Shown: one piece after another, positions 30,161 to 42,216 of the stretch
Layout: each line of letters starts with the position of its first letter
Position numbering within the stretch: the stretch's first letter is position 1
NCBI GenBank assembly: GCA_032768795.1
Contig: CP136492.1
Location: 2,418,001-2,482,000 of the forward strand
Length of the DNA stretch: 64,000 nt
Direction: 5' to 3'
Source of the DNA: Tremella fuciformis
Lineage: Eukaryota; Basidiomycota; Tremellomycetes; Tremellales; Tremellaceae
Notes under the pieces: generated by a model
What the model saw: the letters and a program-made list of their open reading frames with translations, nothing else
Told to the model about the DNA's origin: nothing
Databases searched by the model: none
Position numbers and translations under genes: made by a program

Positions 30161-31579
30161 CTACCAACCCCTGTGTGGGATTTTGGGACGTTGATGCCTA
30201 AGGTTCCTGTGTGCATGATACTTGTAGTGCTGCCGCACCTCTGGTCTTGTGGCACGACCAGGGGTGTTTTGCATAGATGATGATTGTGACCCTGAGGTTG
30301 GGTTCTGATCCGCTTGTACCTGCTCTTCAAGCATTGCCTGAGTTGTGTCTGATTGGGCATTGCTCTCAGGTGGTATTGGTAAGTCTTGATTGCGGTCATG
30401 ATCTACAACCTGTAACTCAAATTCGCCTCCTGTTGCCGATCTGAGCTTATACATGTCCTCTGCCGTGAGTAGGGTCAGATCAATTGAGGCACGGTCTGAT
30501 GGGAGCAGTTCTTTGTCTCCATCAAGGCATTTGTCCAAAGTCTTTTGCAGCCACGACATGAGGGCCTTGTCTGCTCTGTCATGGGTATCATCAAGGTCCT
30601 TCTGCTGTTTAGAAGTCAACTTGGATTTGCCTTTGCCTTTGGAGAATTCACTGGTCTCAAAGGAACGCAGAACCTCGTTGACATCCTGCTGCCAGAGAGA
30701 AGCAGACCGGTTGCTGTCCAGGCACACTCGCCAGCAGAGATGCTCTAGCCAGATGAGGGCTCTTGATGCTTGCCCCTCTTCCATGAATGAGCGTGCAGGG
30801 CAGATTGTTATGGAAGTTGAGAATCTAGCCCCTGCTCCTTGAGGTGAAGGGGGAGTCAAATTGGTGCTCATGGCCAGGGCGCTGCAAGTGCTCGAGTATG
30901 ATGTATACAAAAAAGGGATCATACGTGGTCCACGCCATCCATCATTGTGGAGAGGTGGGGACCGGATTGAGGCTATGTCTGTCTTCTCCCACCCACCTTG
31001 TGGATTGACTGGAGGGAGTTGCACATCTGTAAAGGGTAGTATATATGGGAAGGAGGCGTTCTTGGACACTGCGTCAGTGAGACCATCTTTGAGCTCATGT
31101 AACTCATGCCTTGCAGCTTGACAGGCCATATCAGTCAACATTGCCGTGATAGTTGCCCGAGCATCTTTGCGCATTCGGTTCTTCCGAGATCCTGGCTTGA
31201 GAGCAACAGACAATAGGTCCCCTTCCCCACGTACAGGATGACTGTCCCAGACTGCATCAAGAGCCTCCATGGCTCCTTCGCTTGTGCCCTCAGCAGTATC
31301 CAGATAGTTGCCAGACACCTGATTCAGGACCTCATGGAGTGGCTGTGTGACATCAACATTGTCTGTTGTTTGAAAGAAGCCTATCCTGATGCTGTACTTT
31401 GATGGCCTTTTTGGTTTTTTCAAGTCTTCCCACTGCTGGTCATCCAGTGTGACTTCAAGTGCCAAGGTCGACCTTCCATCAATTGCACAGACGTGCTGCT
31501 TTATAAGATGTTCGCACTTGCTGGATATTCCTGACTCAAGAGACAATTGACCTGTTGCAGCCGATAACGATGTCTCCAT
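30161..31579 (-). CDS. Orphan protein in AT-rich island, 472 aa
   Basis: A long open frame; the ATG at 31579 is preferred because a TATA box (31646-31652) lies 67 bases upstream, while the more upstream in-frame ATG at 31795 precedes it. The protein has a mixed N-terminal part (LALEVTLDDQQWEDLKKPKRPSKYSIRIG near residues 45-75), a helical centre with RKNRMRKDARATITAMLTD, a basic KGKGKSKLTSKQQKD segment, and a disordered Gln/Ser-rich tail. No catalytic motif is recognised. It is the largest gene of the AT-rich block and might encode a mobile-element or lineage-specific DNA-binding protein; that is a guess. Confidence 0.5.
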   Translation of the reverse strand: METSLSAATGQLSLESGISSKCEHLIKQHVCAIDGRSTLALEVTLDDQQWEDLKKPKRPSKYSIRIGFFQTTDNVDVTQPLHEVLNQVSGNYLDTAEGTSEGAMEALDAVWDSHPVRGEGDLLSVALKPGSRKNRMRKDARATITAMLTDMACQAARHELHELKDGLTDAVSKNASFPYILPFTDVQLPPVNPQGGWEKTDIASIRSPPLHNDGWRGPRMIPFLYTSYSSTCSALAMSTNLTPPSPQGAGARFSTSITICPARSFMEEGQASRALIWLEHLCWRVCLDSNRSASLWQQDVNEVLRSFETSEFSKGKGKSKLTSKQQKDLDDTHDRADKALMSWLQKTLDKCLDGDKELLPSDRASIDLTLLTAEDMYKLRSATGGEFELQVVDHDRNQDLPIPPESNAQSDTTQAMLEEQVQADQNPTSGSQSSSMQNTPGRATRPEVRQHYKYHAHRNLRHQRPKIPHRGW

Positions 31580-31645
31580 GATGAAGAATGCTGAAAAGAC
31601 AACTGCAAGAGGGGAAGAGGAAGAGCAAGGGGCAAAAGGTGCGCA

Positions 31646-31652
31646 ATATATA
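31646..31652 (-). promoter_or_regulatory. TATA box of the 472-aa orphan gene
   Basis: TATATAT on the minus strand, 67 bases before the chosen ATG. Confidence 0.5.
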
Positions 31653-32234
31653 GCTTGATGACAGATGGGGACAATGCCCCCCCTTGGACAAAGGGTGCAA
31701 AAGATTTGGTCATGCGTTTGCCAATAAGCCTGCAGAACAAAGGTAATGTGGCATTGTGGAGAATGAGCTTTGTCAATATTCAGCTGAGAAAGCACATTTT
31801 GCTCAACGCAAGGATTGACAACCGATTGTCCAAAAAGCCAATTGTTGTCAGGACAAATATGTGCGTTTGTGGGTAGTGCATTGTTGCTTGTTTGGAGGTT
31901 TCATTGCAGTTCCAGCAAGTAAATTAGGCTTGAAATTCCAAGGGGGAAAAAAAACATTAGGACGGTGTTAAACGGACCTTCTCGGCCGCAGACATGAGCC
32001 GAGATTCGGAGTGGTTAGCCGAGTTTTACGGTTCCTTATCAGCGACCAACAGAGAGGAAGGGCGAGGAAAGACTCGAGACTTGGCATGCATACTTGACAG
32101 TGACGAGTAAACTGAAGTATACAGGAGACACAGAGACACGGAGACTCGGACAACAGTTCAGTGGACCGACGACAACTACTTGAGGCTACGATTCCCCGCG
32201 CCCTTCCCGCCCATCCTACCTCCAACACGTCAAG
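31653..32234. other. Intergenic, end of AT-rich block and amidase promoter
   Basis: Composition changes back to GC-rich at about 31.95 kb, after an A-rich run (GGGGGAAAAAAAAC). No gene seen. Confidence 0.4.
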
Positions 32235-34058
32235 ATGACGCTCACCACTCCTCACTGGCAACAAGTCGCGGCCCGCAAACAGTCTGCACGAGACGCTCTC
32301 ATCCCGTCTGAGTGGCGCATCCCACCGACCGACGCTCTGAGCGTGATCGACGTGCCGGCGCAGTGTGGGATTCTCTCGCCTGCCGAGCTGGCAATCACCG
32401 AAATGCCCGCCGATGAGCTGGTCAAGGCCCTTGCGAGCGGGGCGCTCAAGTCGTACGATGTGACACTGGCATTCTGCAAGCGGTCCGCCGTGGCACAGCA
32501 GCTTGTACGTCCCCAGCTTCAGCCCGAGCAGGCGGCGCTGACAGCAGACCAACTGCCTGACCGAGATCTTTTACGAGGCAGCGCTGGCGGATGCCAAGGC
32601 CCTTGACGAGCACCTTGCGTCGACTGGCAAGACGGTCGGACCGCTACATGGCCTGCCTGTGTCGCTCAAGGACAACTTCTATGTCCGGGGCGTGGACACG
32701 ACTGTCGGATTTACCGCTTGGGCGGAAGATCCGGCCAAGGAGGAGGACGAGAGTGTCATGACGCGAATCCTTCGTGAATCGGGAGCTGTCCTGTTCTGCA
32801 AGACGTGGGTCTGACATCTGTTGAGAGTGCAATGCTGACCCGCAGCAACGTGCCGACAGCCATGATGATGCCCGAGTCGTACAACAACGTGTGGGACTAC
32901 ACTGCGAACCCGTACAACCGAACAGCGAGCAGCGGCGGCTCGTCGGGCGGCGAAGGAGCCTTGTTGGCGCTGCGAGGTGCGTTTCTCCCCGTAGATCAGG
33001 TTCGCTTAGCTGAGTCTCAGGCTCGCCCGTTGGCGTTGGCACAGACATCGGCGGCTCAATCCGCATCCCCGCCGCCTTCTGCGGTCTCTACTCGCTCAAG
33101 CCGTCATTCGGGCGATTCGCGACCTACGGCGCGCGGTCCGGCCTCCCAGGCCAAGAAGCCGTGCGGTCGATCAACGGGCCGATGTCCGCCACGCTGGCCG
33201 GGGTGGAAGTATGGGCGCGCGCCGTCGTAGGGAGCCAGCCGTGGCTGCGCGACCCAAACATGGTGCCCCTGCCATGGCGAGAGCCCGTCCTGCCGGCCAA
33301 ACTGTGCTTCGGCTTGATCGTGGACAACGGCATCGTGCGCCCGACGCCGCCCGTCCAGCGCGCGCTCGCCCTGACGCGCGCGGCGCTCGAGGCGGCCGGC
33401 CACACGGTGGTCGAGTGGTCGCCGTGCGAGCCGGAGACGTCGCAGGCGATCCTAAAATCGTTCTTCGAGGCCGACGGCGGCGTCAAGATCGCCGACACGA
33501 TCGCGGCGGGGCAAGAGCCGTGGCCGAGGGGGATGCACGCGTACGCGGCGGCCTATGAGCGCGCGACCAAGGTGGCGCTGCCGACTGTGGCGGACTACTG
33601 GGCGACGCAGGCGAAGCGCACGTCGTACGCCAAGCGCGCGCTGGACCACTGGCTGGCCAGCGCGGCGGTGAGCGGTACGGGGCGGCCGTTTGACGGCGTG
33701 ATCAGCCCGTGTGGCGCGTGGAACGCGTGCCCGCGGTATGCCCACGGCACGCACTTTACGTATACGTCCATGTGGAATGTGCTGGACCAGCCGGCCGCGA
33801 CGTTCCCCGTGACGTTTGTCGACCCGACCAAGGACGGCAAGACGGAGGTGCCGGCGCGCACGCCGGCGGAGAAGGAGCTGTGGACAGAGTGTGAGTCTTC
33901 CCCAGCTGTGGACCGGGAGCGTCAGCTGATTGGCAGACGACGCGGAGAAGCTGGTCGGTACGCCTGTGTCGCTGCAGGTGATCGGCAAGCGGCTCGAGGA
34001 GGAACTCGTGATTGAGCTGGCCAAGGTCATCAGGGATGCGCTCAAAGCTAGTGCGTAG
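32235..34058 (+). CDS. Amidase-signature hydrolase (acetamidase-like)
   Basis: Exons 32235-32504, 32548-32804, 32846-32976, 33021-33890 and 33937-34058 join to 549 aa. The amidase-signature Ser-cisSer-Lys triad is visible: Lys in [10 protein letters not shown], cis-Ser in [13 protein letters not shown] and nucleophile Ser in [11 protein letters not shown]. The length and the N-terminal helical cap ([20 protein letters not shown]) fit fungal AmdS-type enzymes, which hydrolyse carboxamides to acid plus ammonia. It has no signal peptide, so it is cytosolic. It is tail to tail with a Zn2Cys6 regulator, which in turn is divergent from a Dal5-type transporter, suggesting a small amide or acid utilisation cluster. 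Confidence 0.9.
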
Positions 34059-34160
34059 ATGGTGCATCGTAGAGATACCGCTAGATGGATTATACAACTT
34101 GCTCTCGTGGTCCATGCTTTGATTACGACGCAGCAGCCAGAAGATGGTGCCCGTGTCTAT

Positions 34161-36554
34161 CTAGTCTAAGAACGGCTGGGATCGTAGACGATTGGCGATC
34201 TGCGCAGGAGTCACCTGAACAGAGGCGTTCTCAGGCTTCCACAGCTCATTCAGCATCCTGCACGCCATCTCGACATCGAAGCTGGCATGGAAGCTGGACA
34301 TCAGCACTCGTCAAGCCCCAAGGTTTTCAAGACTTACCCGAACTCTCCCAGAAGCAGGATGGCCGTTTGTCGAGAAGGGTCCCCGGGGAGCATGTTGAAA
34401 GCAGCGATGACAATGGGCCAGGTCAGCCTGAGGGTCAACTCGCTGCCCTAACATCACCTCAACGGACGGGCTGACCACGTGATCCGGCCAAAGCGCACGA
34501 GCAGCTCCACCCCCACTTCGATGATCGCAGCCACAGAGGCCTGGACACGCGGGTCGTCCATCGGCACGCCAAACACTTCCCGTAACAGACGGATCCGCGT
34601 CGCATGGCGATACGAGTGATTCCCATACTGACATCGCAGGTGCAGCGGGGAAAAATTGGCACCCGCATCCCAGATACGCAGCTCGGCGGTGAGGCCGTTG
34701 GCCTCGGCGATCAGCGCGTCCAGCTCGGCGTCGGGATCGCTGGCGCCTGACGAGCCGCTGGACGAGGCGTCTGTGCGGGACTTGTTCAGTCTTTCAATGG
34801 CGCGCGGGGCGAGGCGCAGCATGGGGATCGTCTCTCCGCCTGGCCAGGCGGGCTCGGAGAGGCGGGTCTCGGAGAGGGTGACGCCCCTCTGGCGGACCTT
34901 GTGTACGAGCGCGCAGGACTTGAGTCAGCACCTGTATACATCACCAAGGGTTCGTGAGTGGCTCACCCTCGCCAAGACATCCACCATACCCCGTGATATA
35001 CCAAACATCCGCTCGACCGACTCCCACTCGTCGTCCCCGCGGGACCACGCTTCCGCCTCGAAGAACCAGGGGCTGAAGGCGGTGCTGAGAATGGATGGTG
35101 GCAACTCGGTGATCATGCACCCGAAGACGTCGCGGGTAGCCAGCTGTTCCAAGAAGAAACGAAAAGATGACATGCGCGTCTGGTCGCCGCCTTTCATGAG
35201 TGCTTCGGCGCCACCGAGGCGGTCGACAAATGCCATGACGGAGGTCAGGAGTTCCCGCCAGGAGTTGTCGGCGGCCAGGCTCTACACTTCAGCTTTCGCC
35301 TCTCGACATGAAATGCGTAGACGCACACTTGCAATGGTGCACGACAGCAGCGCCGCAAGGATCAGCTCGACCTCCTCTTCCTCGAGCCGGCCAGTCTTCT
35401 CTACTGCCTGACGGACGAGACGAAGGACCTTGCTCTTGGCAGTGTGCACTATTCGCCATGCCGACTGACGGTCTTTGGGATTAGAAGTGTATCGAAGGTG
35501 GACGGCGCCTACGGCCAACATGGCGCTTCGCAGTGCATCGGCGGCATGATTGGTACCGGGCAAGTGGTTGAATGCTAGCGGAGCATGAATCATGATCCAT
35601 GGGTTCCATCGCCGACGGGGACTTTCGTACGCGACGATGATATGGACGGTCTCGAGCAGGTAATGGCGTATGACCAGGCGCTCCTCGCTAGTCGTCAGTA
35701 GATGACTTTACAGCTATCAATGTGGAGACTGACACGGAGGGGAAGTACGGCCGGAGGAATGCCGGGTCAGCCATAAGCTGCGCCTGCTTCTCTGGCGGGA
35801 TGGGGCTGATCTCAATGGCGTCAAACTTTGGATGCGTGAACGCTTCAGGTGGCAGAAAGTCGGGTGGAACGTAGAAGCCGGCCTTCTGAGGGGTGACAAG
35901 CGGGACATGGGGGAAGAAGTTGAAGGTGAGGTCCAGGTCTTGCGGAGTGACGATACTGCCTCCACCCGGTTCGACGGGGCGCGGGTCGATAGTTGCCGAA
36001 GGGTTGGTGGGCGTAGGGCCCTGGCTGTGGAGGTTGAACAGAGAAGCGGCGGCATCGATGAGCAGGGATTGGTGCGGTGAGGTCGAGGCGGGGCTGGGGT
36101 TTGCATGCTGGTGTTGGACGGGGCTGAGGGAGAAGGGAGGGGTGGGATGGGTCGCGTACGACTGGACGGGAAGACCTATGCCACCGCCAATGCTTATACT
36201 GGCCAGCGAGGGCAGCGGCGGCGGCGGGAGCTTGACGCGGGTGGCGGGCGACAGCGATACATGCTTGAGACTCTGAGACGTGGACGTAGACGGCCGCGGG
36301 TATGGCTCGGTTGAGCGAGAGCCTGTGTCCCCCACATCCCCGTCGGCCCAGATACACTTGCATTCAGCCCACACTTGGTACTCGACAACTCGGTGACAGT
36401 GACCCACCTGCCTCTTCTTGATCCCACACTTCTCGCAGCTCGGCCTCGTCTCGTCGCACTTGACCTTGCGCCTTCGGCACGTCAGACACCCAGCTCGCGA
36501 GCGCTGCGGGGCCGGGCGGGTCGGTGTGTCCTGTGCAGCTCGCTCGGGAGGCAT
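34161..36554 (-). CDS. Zn2Cys6 transcription factor, 700 aa
   Basis: Exons 36554-36408, 36356-35736, 35683-35327, 35281-34967, 34918-34479, 34427-34338 and 34293-34161 join in frame. The zinc cluster at about residues 22-50 reads CLTCRRRKVKCDETRPSCEKC followed, across the first intron, by CGIKKRQC, giving the six cysteines. A Pro/Ser-rich linker and a helical fungal regulator middle region follow (EERLVIRHYLLETVHIIVAY, TIPMLRLAPRAIERLNKS). It binds DNA in the nucleus. The position between the amidase (tail to tail) and the transporter (divergent, sharing 36555-36942) suggests it controls these two genes. Confidence 0.88.
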
Positions 36555-36942
36555 TCCGGCCTTCTCGAGACGAGTGTTGATTCTCTTGACAGCCGCTTCG
36601 CTCCAGTCAGTACGGTGAGCGATGTATAGTCAGTCTGGGGAGAGAGACCAATGAGAAGACTTAGGCGAGAAATATGTTTAGACGAGGTGGGCAAATGGTA
36701 AAACTCGGCTAGGATCTCGGCTGATTTCGACTCGTTATCGTCCCATCTCATCGCTCCTCTCCTGCCTCTTGCCTCTTGCTCAGCAAATAGTCTACGTAGT
36801 AGCTCTCGTGGGACAGCAACAAGGAGCGTGGGCATGACCGACGAGCCCGGAAGTGTATAAGATTGCTGCGTTCTCCATCGTCGCGTCACAGCGCCCCGCC
36901 CTCCCTTCTACTTCTCTCCCTTCCAGATTTTTTTCCAGCACA
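36555..36942. promoter_or_regulatory. Bidirectional promoter region, regulator and transporter
   Basis: 388 bases between divergent starts, with no gene. CT-rich near the transporter start (TTTTTTTCCAGCACAATGG). Confidence 0.5.
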
Positions 36943-38786
36943 ATGGGCTTCCACCACAAGCTCGAGACGATCCTCTGGAGCAAGCCCTCGGATGATCCGA
37001 AGGAGCGCAAGCTCGTCCGAAAGCTCGACATTGTCATCCTGACCTATGTGAGCTGCCGTGACCCCGGCACTCTCAGCTGACAACTTCAGGTCTGCCTGTC
37101 CTACTTCAGCAACTACCTCGACCGCGCCAACCTCGCCAATGCTGTTGGTCATCCCTTGATTGTGGTCAAGTATGCTGACAGTACAGTACAACTCGGGTAT
37201 GAAGGAGGCCGTCGGGTGTGAGTGTTCCTAGCGACCAAAACCAGTGATGCTGACGACCAGTCAAGGGCAATGAATAGTACGCTATACGACGCACGATAGT
37301 GCCCAACATGCTGACAATGCCAGCACCTTCGCGAACACTCTCTTCACTGCTGGGTACATTGTCGGCCAGCTGCCCACCGCCTTCATCCTCTCGTCCAACC
37401 GCGTCCCGCCGCGATTCTGGTTCCCGTTCTGCATGATGATGTGGGGTATCCTCACCCTGGCCCTTGCCTGTGCGTTGTTTCAAGATTGCGAACTACCGCG
37501 CTAACTGATCTAGGGGTCAAAACGCCTCATCAGGTCTGGGGTCTGCGTTTCGCCCAAGCTCTCTTCGAAGCGTCGACATTCAGCGGGACGCATGTGAGCC
37601 TCAACGACGCAAGTCAAGTTTACGGTAGCTGACGACAGTTCATCCTTGGCTCATGGTACACCGACTCGGAGTTGGGAGCTCGCTCAGCCATCGTGAGTCT
37701 TCCGGCTCGAGCGACGGACATCTATTGACGGCAGTTCGCCACCGCTGCGCAGGTCGGCACTCTGTTCTCCGGTGTGATGCAGGGTGCAATCATGTCCAAC
37801 CTCGACGGGCACGCCGGGCTGGAGGGCTGGCAGTGGCTGTTCGTGCTCGACTTCATCATCACGGTGCCCATCGCAGCCTACGGCTTCCTCATGTTCCCCG
37901 ACACGCCGCACACCGTCAAAGCATGTGAGTGCACCACCCAACGAGCGCATACAAAAGAAGCTGACACGTAGTCTGGCTGTCCGAGGAGGAGCGCGCGCTG
38001 TGCATCTCGCGCCTGCCGCAGAAAGAGCACGTCAAGCTCACGCTGCCTGTCCTCCGGCGCTCGATGGGCAAGATCCTCTTCAACTGGCGGTGGTATCTCT
38101 TCTCGGCGCTGTTCGCCATCGGCGCCGCCGCATTCGAGAAGACGGGCATCTGGAGCGAGTTCATCTTCTACCTCAAATCCACCGGGACCTACACCGCCTC
38201 CGAGGTCAACTACTACCCGTCCATCTTCGTGACCGTCGCCATCGTGTCCACCTACGGCCTGACGGTGATGAGCGACCGGACGGGCAACCGCTTCATCATC
38301 AACCCGATCATGTACCTCGCCGTGTTCATCTCGTCGGTCATGCTGCTCAAGTGGGACATCTCGGACGGGGCGCACTGGTTCGCGTACATCATCGCCGGGT
38401 TCGGGTACGCGGGGCAGGCGTCCAACTTTGCGTGGGCCAACACGCTGTGCCGGGACGACGAGATCCTGCGCGCCGTCACGCTGGCATCGATGAACATGTT
38501 CTCAAACATCTGGGTGCTGTGGTACGCCATCGTGTGCTGGCCCGTCGTGGACGCGCCCAAGTTCCGCAACGGCCAGATCGGGACACTGGTCACGGGCGCC
38601 TTTGCCGTCCTTATCGCCATGGCGATCGTGTACTGCTCGCGCAGGTTCCCGCCGGACGTGCCGGCGCTGCAGGAGCACGCCATGGCGCAGACCGAGTCGG
38701 TCGACAAGCCGTACGACCACTCCGGAGAGGGGGAAGGGGAGAGCGTCAAGGGCCTCGAGACGTCCATTGCGGTGCAGCGGGTCTAG
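36943..38786 (+). CDS. Dal5-type (anion:cation symporter) MFS transporter, 496 aa
   Basis: Nine exons join in frame: 36943-37047, 37090-37143, 37187-37217, 37261-37276, 37324-37469, 37514-37593, 37639-37692, 37735-37924, 37972-38786. Hallmarks of the allantoate/vitamin permease group are present: RKLDIVILTYVCLSYFSNYLDRANLANAY in helix 1, FILGSWYTDSELGARSAIF, and GWQWLFVLDFIITVPIAAYGFLMFPDTP. About twelve membrane helices are expected, in the plasma membrane. Substrates of this family are small organic anions, amides and vitamins. Exon 4 is only 16 nt. The neighbouring amidase suggests import of an amide or of its acid. Confidence 0.9.
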
Positions 38787-38935
38787 GCGGAGAGAGGAGT
38801 ATATCGAGAGGAGAAGAGGTATCGAGAAGGCGTCTCGTTGTAGGTAGATCACGTAGAGGTTAGACTATTTCAGATGCAGGCGATGATGGCATACAAATAT
38901 CATAAGATGATTACATACAACGACGCCGATTGCTA

Positions 38936-41858
38936 CTACATGTCCAGGGTAGGCAATGGTGCTCTTCGCTCGCTGTCAGTGGGCGAGACCTGCACACTTG
39001 CCCCGCTCTTCCCCTCAAACACCTCATGCTGACTGCTCGTCTCCCCCACATGCCAATCCGCACCCATGATCCCCACCAGACGCCCGATCTCCCTTCGCTG
39101 CGTGACGAGCGTCAAAGTGAGAGACCACCAGCGCTTCACGTCGTCCGCCGCGAGCCCCTCGGTGCCAAATCCACCCTCGACCGCCTGGCGCAGGAGCTCC
39201 AGCGCCCCGCGGCCCCCATCGGGCTGCGTCATCTCGCGCAGCAGGCGCTCGCCCGCCTCGTCGACAAAGGGGCAGCGGGGCCGGCGGAGACTCTAGGATG
39301 GTCCAAGCCGCCCCGAGCGTCCAGAAGACACTCGAGCAGGCATTGGCGAATCCCAGAGCGGCGGCCTCGTTGGACTCGCGCATGAGGGCGCGTATGGCCG
39401 GCCGGACTGGGCCGGGGGCACACAGGCGCAGGTGGGCGGTGATGACGTCCGTACAGCGGTGCAGGGCCTCGAGGACCGCGCGCGCACGGCGGGGGTCGAA
39501 GCCGTCTCGCCCGCCCCACTCCATCAGGGCCATACTGCTGTCAGCGCTCCTTTTGAGGAGGGCATCGAGGGGCTCACTCCACGAGGCCGTCTTGGCGACA
39601 CAGGTCCGCCTTGACCTGGGCAACGGTACCCAGGAGCTCGCGAGATTGCACGGTGACGCCGACCGCGTCGTCCGTCAGGAGCACAGCGGCGGAGAGGGCG
39701 ACTTGGTCCAGGGCGAGCGAGGCGAGGGTGCGAAGAGTGGCTGCGGTGGATTTGCGCAAGATGATACGCGCAGGCTGGGGAAAGACGAGCAGCTGGAATG
39801 GGATGGCCAGTGCGATGGCGATGGCGGAGGAAGAGAGCATGTAGCCCATGTGTAGGGGAAGAGACTGGGCTGCCCCAAGCCGGGTGAGCTGCCACTGCAT
39901 GTCAGTGAGGTACAGCTGGGTGGCCTGCAATGGAGCGATGACGAACCTGTACGTTGATGAACTGCCTGTCAGCACTCGTCCGCTTTAGCCAAGGCCATGA
40001 CTTACGATGGCGCACCCGTTCATGGCGGTGACAGCAAAGAAGTCTGGCCCAGAGGTCATCCGCCAACCTACCCCTAAACAGAGGATAAGCTCAAATACAA
40101 CCAGGCCCGGGACATTGTACGTCTGCGCGGCGACCCCTCGCCAGATCACCATGATCAGGGTGGCATACAGAATCCCGACGACCGCCCCGCTGAGCTGGCC
40201 GATCCACGAGATGACCCCGAGACCAGTAGTCGGCATGAGCGCCAGAAGAAGCGGGACCGTCGCTCCTCTTACGGTGTATTTCAGGAAGAAGGGCCTTGAC
40301 GCCGGAGACCACAGTACCGCCAGAAGGCACGAGAGGGCGAGGGCGACCTTGGAGGCGTACTTGACGTCGGCGTGCGTTAGGTGCTCATACAGGCGGTCCG
40401 AGAATGGTTTGGGTGGTACGTAGGAGTACGAGCTCTTCTTGCGCAGGGTGGACGGGTGGCGTCGCTGGTGTTGTGTCCAAGACCGGAGTCTGGTGGATAG
40501 CTTGGAGACGATATACGGCTGAATGGTATGTGGGCGAGCGGACTCTTCCCGGACGAGCATGTCGAGCGCGCGTATGCCCTCGATGAGGGTGCGCGTCGCA
40601 TCGAGGCAGTGGGTGGCGCGGTCGAGGCTCTCTAGGCGGTCAGGGTCCGGAGTCGGCAGACCCAAGTCGTGTATGACAACCAGAGTGATCTGTGTATGGG
40701 CATTGTCGAGTAGAGTCTGAGCAGCTGCCAGGTCGGCTCCATGTGCCGCCTCCTCTTCTGGCTGGCGGTGGTCGAGCATCGTCACCACATTGTCGAGTGT
40801 CCCAAGCGCCCCTGCTTCTCAGCTCCGCCTCTATCCCTGGTCGGTAGGTAGGACTGACAGTCCACGAACAGCGCGACCGCCGGCCTGACAATGCGCACCA
40901 GGTCGTCCGGGAGATCTACGACAAACGGGCCATCTATCGTCCGCAGGCCCAAGTCCCTCTGAATGGCAAGGAGAGCATCGAGCTGCTGATTCCTCTGCTG
41001 TAGTGTCGATGCCGACCACCCCACCTCCCACGCCATCTCCGAGTGCAGAGCAGAGAGGGTCTGTGCGTCCGCTTGCAGCCGTTTGCGGACCGACGCTGCA
41101 TCGTGCTGATGGTGTGCGTGGACTTGCTCCGCCAGAAGGAAACCGACGATATCTCGTATGGTCCGCACAGAGTGGGCCATATGTTTCCGGGCCCGCCGAG
41201 AGGCTTTGACGGGTATGACGGCAAAGTTGACACTCTGTACCGATGTAAGCCAGAGCATTTCGTGACTGCCCAGGTGGGAGGGCGTACCAAGCTGATGGCC
41301 GCGCCGAAAGCCCAGGATCGCAGGAGATCCTTCAACGTCTCGCGGTTCACCCCATACGGGTTCGCATCCCTATACGACCCGTCTACAGCATAGACGCACG
41401 CCAGCGTAGCAAAGGTGAGTCCAATGTCCGCGCGGGGGAGCCGAGCTCGGACGAGCGTGAAGAGAAGAACCGTTCCCCCAAACACGACACCCTGCAAGAC
41501 TGGCGAGCCGCCCAGGACTTGGATGAGCGCGTAGGCAGCCGCGCCTGCTGACGCGCCCACTGCGAGCCGCCAGAAGAGCTGCTCGGTCGCCCCGCCCACT
41601 GTGAGGTCGGCTCCACCTAGCACGGTGAAGATGCATTGGTCGGACAGCGAGACGGGGGAGTACCAGAGGGAGCTGTAGCGCGGGATGAGCGAGAGGAGGG
41701 TGCCGAGGCTGACAGCGAGGCCGACTGTGGCTCAGCTCTCTGCCAGGCGGGGATGTTTGGGGTGAGGGATTGGCTGCACCTTTCAGAGCGACAATTCCAC
41801 CGCGCTGGACAGTTGGCGAGCGCAATTTGCGCTTCAAGAATGTTATTCTGCGGCCCAT
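38936..41858 (-). CDS. Aromatic-acid-exporter-like (ArAE/FUSC-type) membrane protein
   Basis: Exons 41858-41780, 41724-41288, 41234-40859, 40811-40006 and 39924-39602 follow in phase, with a last part from about 39537 to 38936. Two blocks of membrane helices flank a long soluble middle. The first is VGLAVSLGTLLSLIP and LLFTLVRARLPRADIGLTFATLACVYAVDG. The second is KVALALSCLLAVLWSPASRPFFLKYTVRGATVPLLLALMPTTGLGVISWIGQLSGAVVGILYATLI. This is the fungal layout of DUF2421/ArAE-type putative exporters. The intron at 39925-40005 (81 nt) could be two shorter ones. A one-base frame discontinuity at about 39290-39330 is not solved by any canonical intron, so the C-terminus is uncertain or frameshifted. 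It is convergent with the Dal5-type transporter. Confidence 0.7.
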
Positions 41859-42216
41859 CCTGGCTGGGCTCGACTCAGCGGACCGAAAGACTCCACCCAG
41901 AGTGTGTTTGTCGACTCATGGTCAGGTCGACGGTTCAATGTGGTCGTCCTGGCTTCGTCGACCAGCATGAAGAGTGTTACGAGCCGAGGAAGAGTGCATC
42001 TGAAAGAGCGGGCCAGGGACGGCAGAGAAAGAGCGGGAAAGCAGACGTGCGATGGCATCGGGCAGGGTAATGTAAATAGATAAGCCGAAGCAGCATGCAT
42101 GCCATGGCATCGACAACGGGCGCACATCGTGACGCCTCACAGACAAACAACGCGCTCTACCGACCGCTCCGTGAACCTAGCCCGTCCTACGTACCACCTT
42201 CTCCCTCCGGTCCACC
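41859..42216. other. Intergenic, no gene seen
   Basis: Lies between the start of the exporter-like gene and the end of the next minus-strand transporter gene. Confidence 0.4.

Noticed and set aside
37784..38863. 359-aa plus-strand frame overlapping the Dal5-type transporter
   Set aside because: High-GC alternative frame full of Arg/His; the transporter frame has the family motifs.
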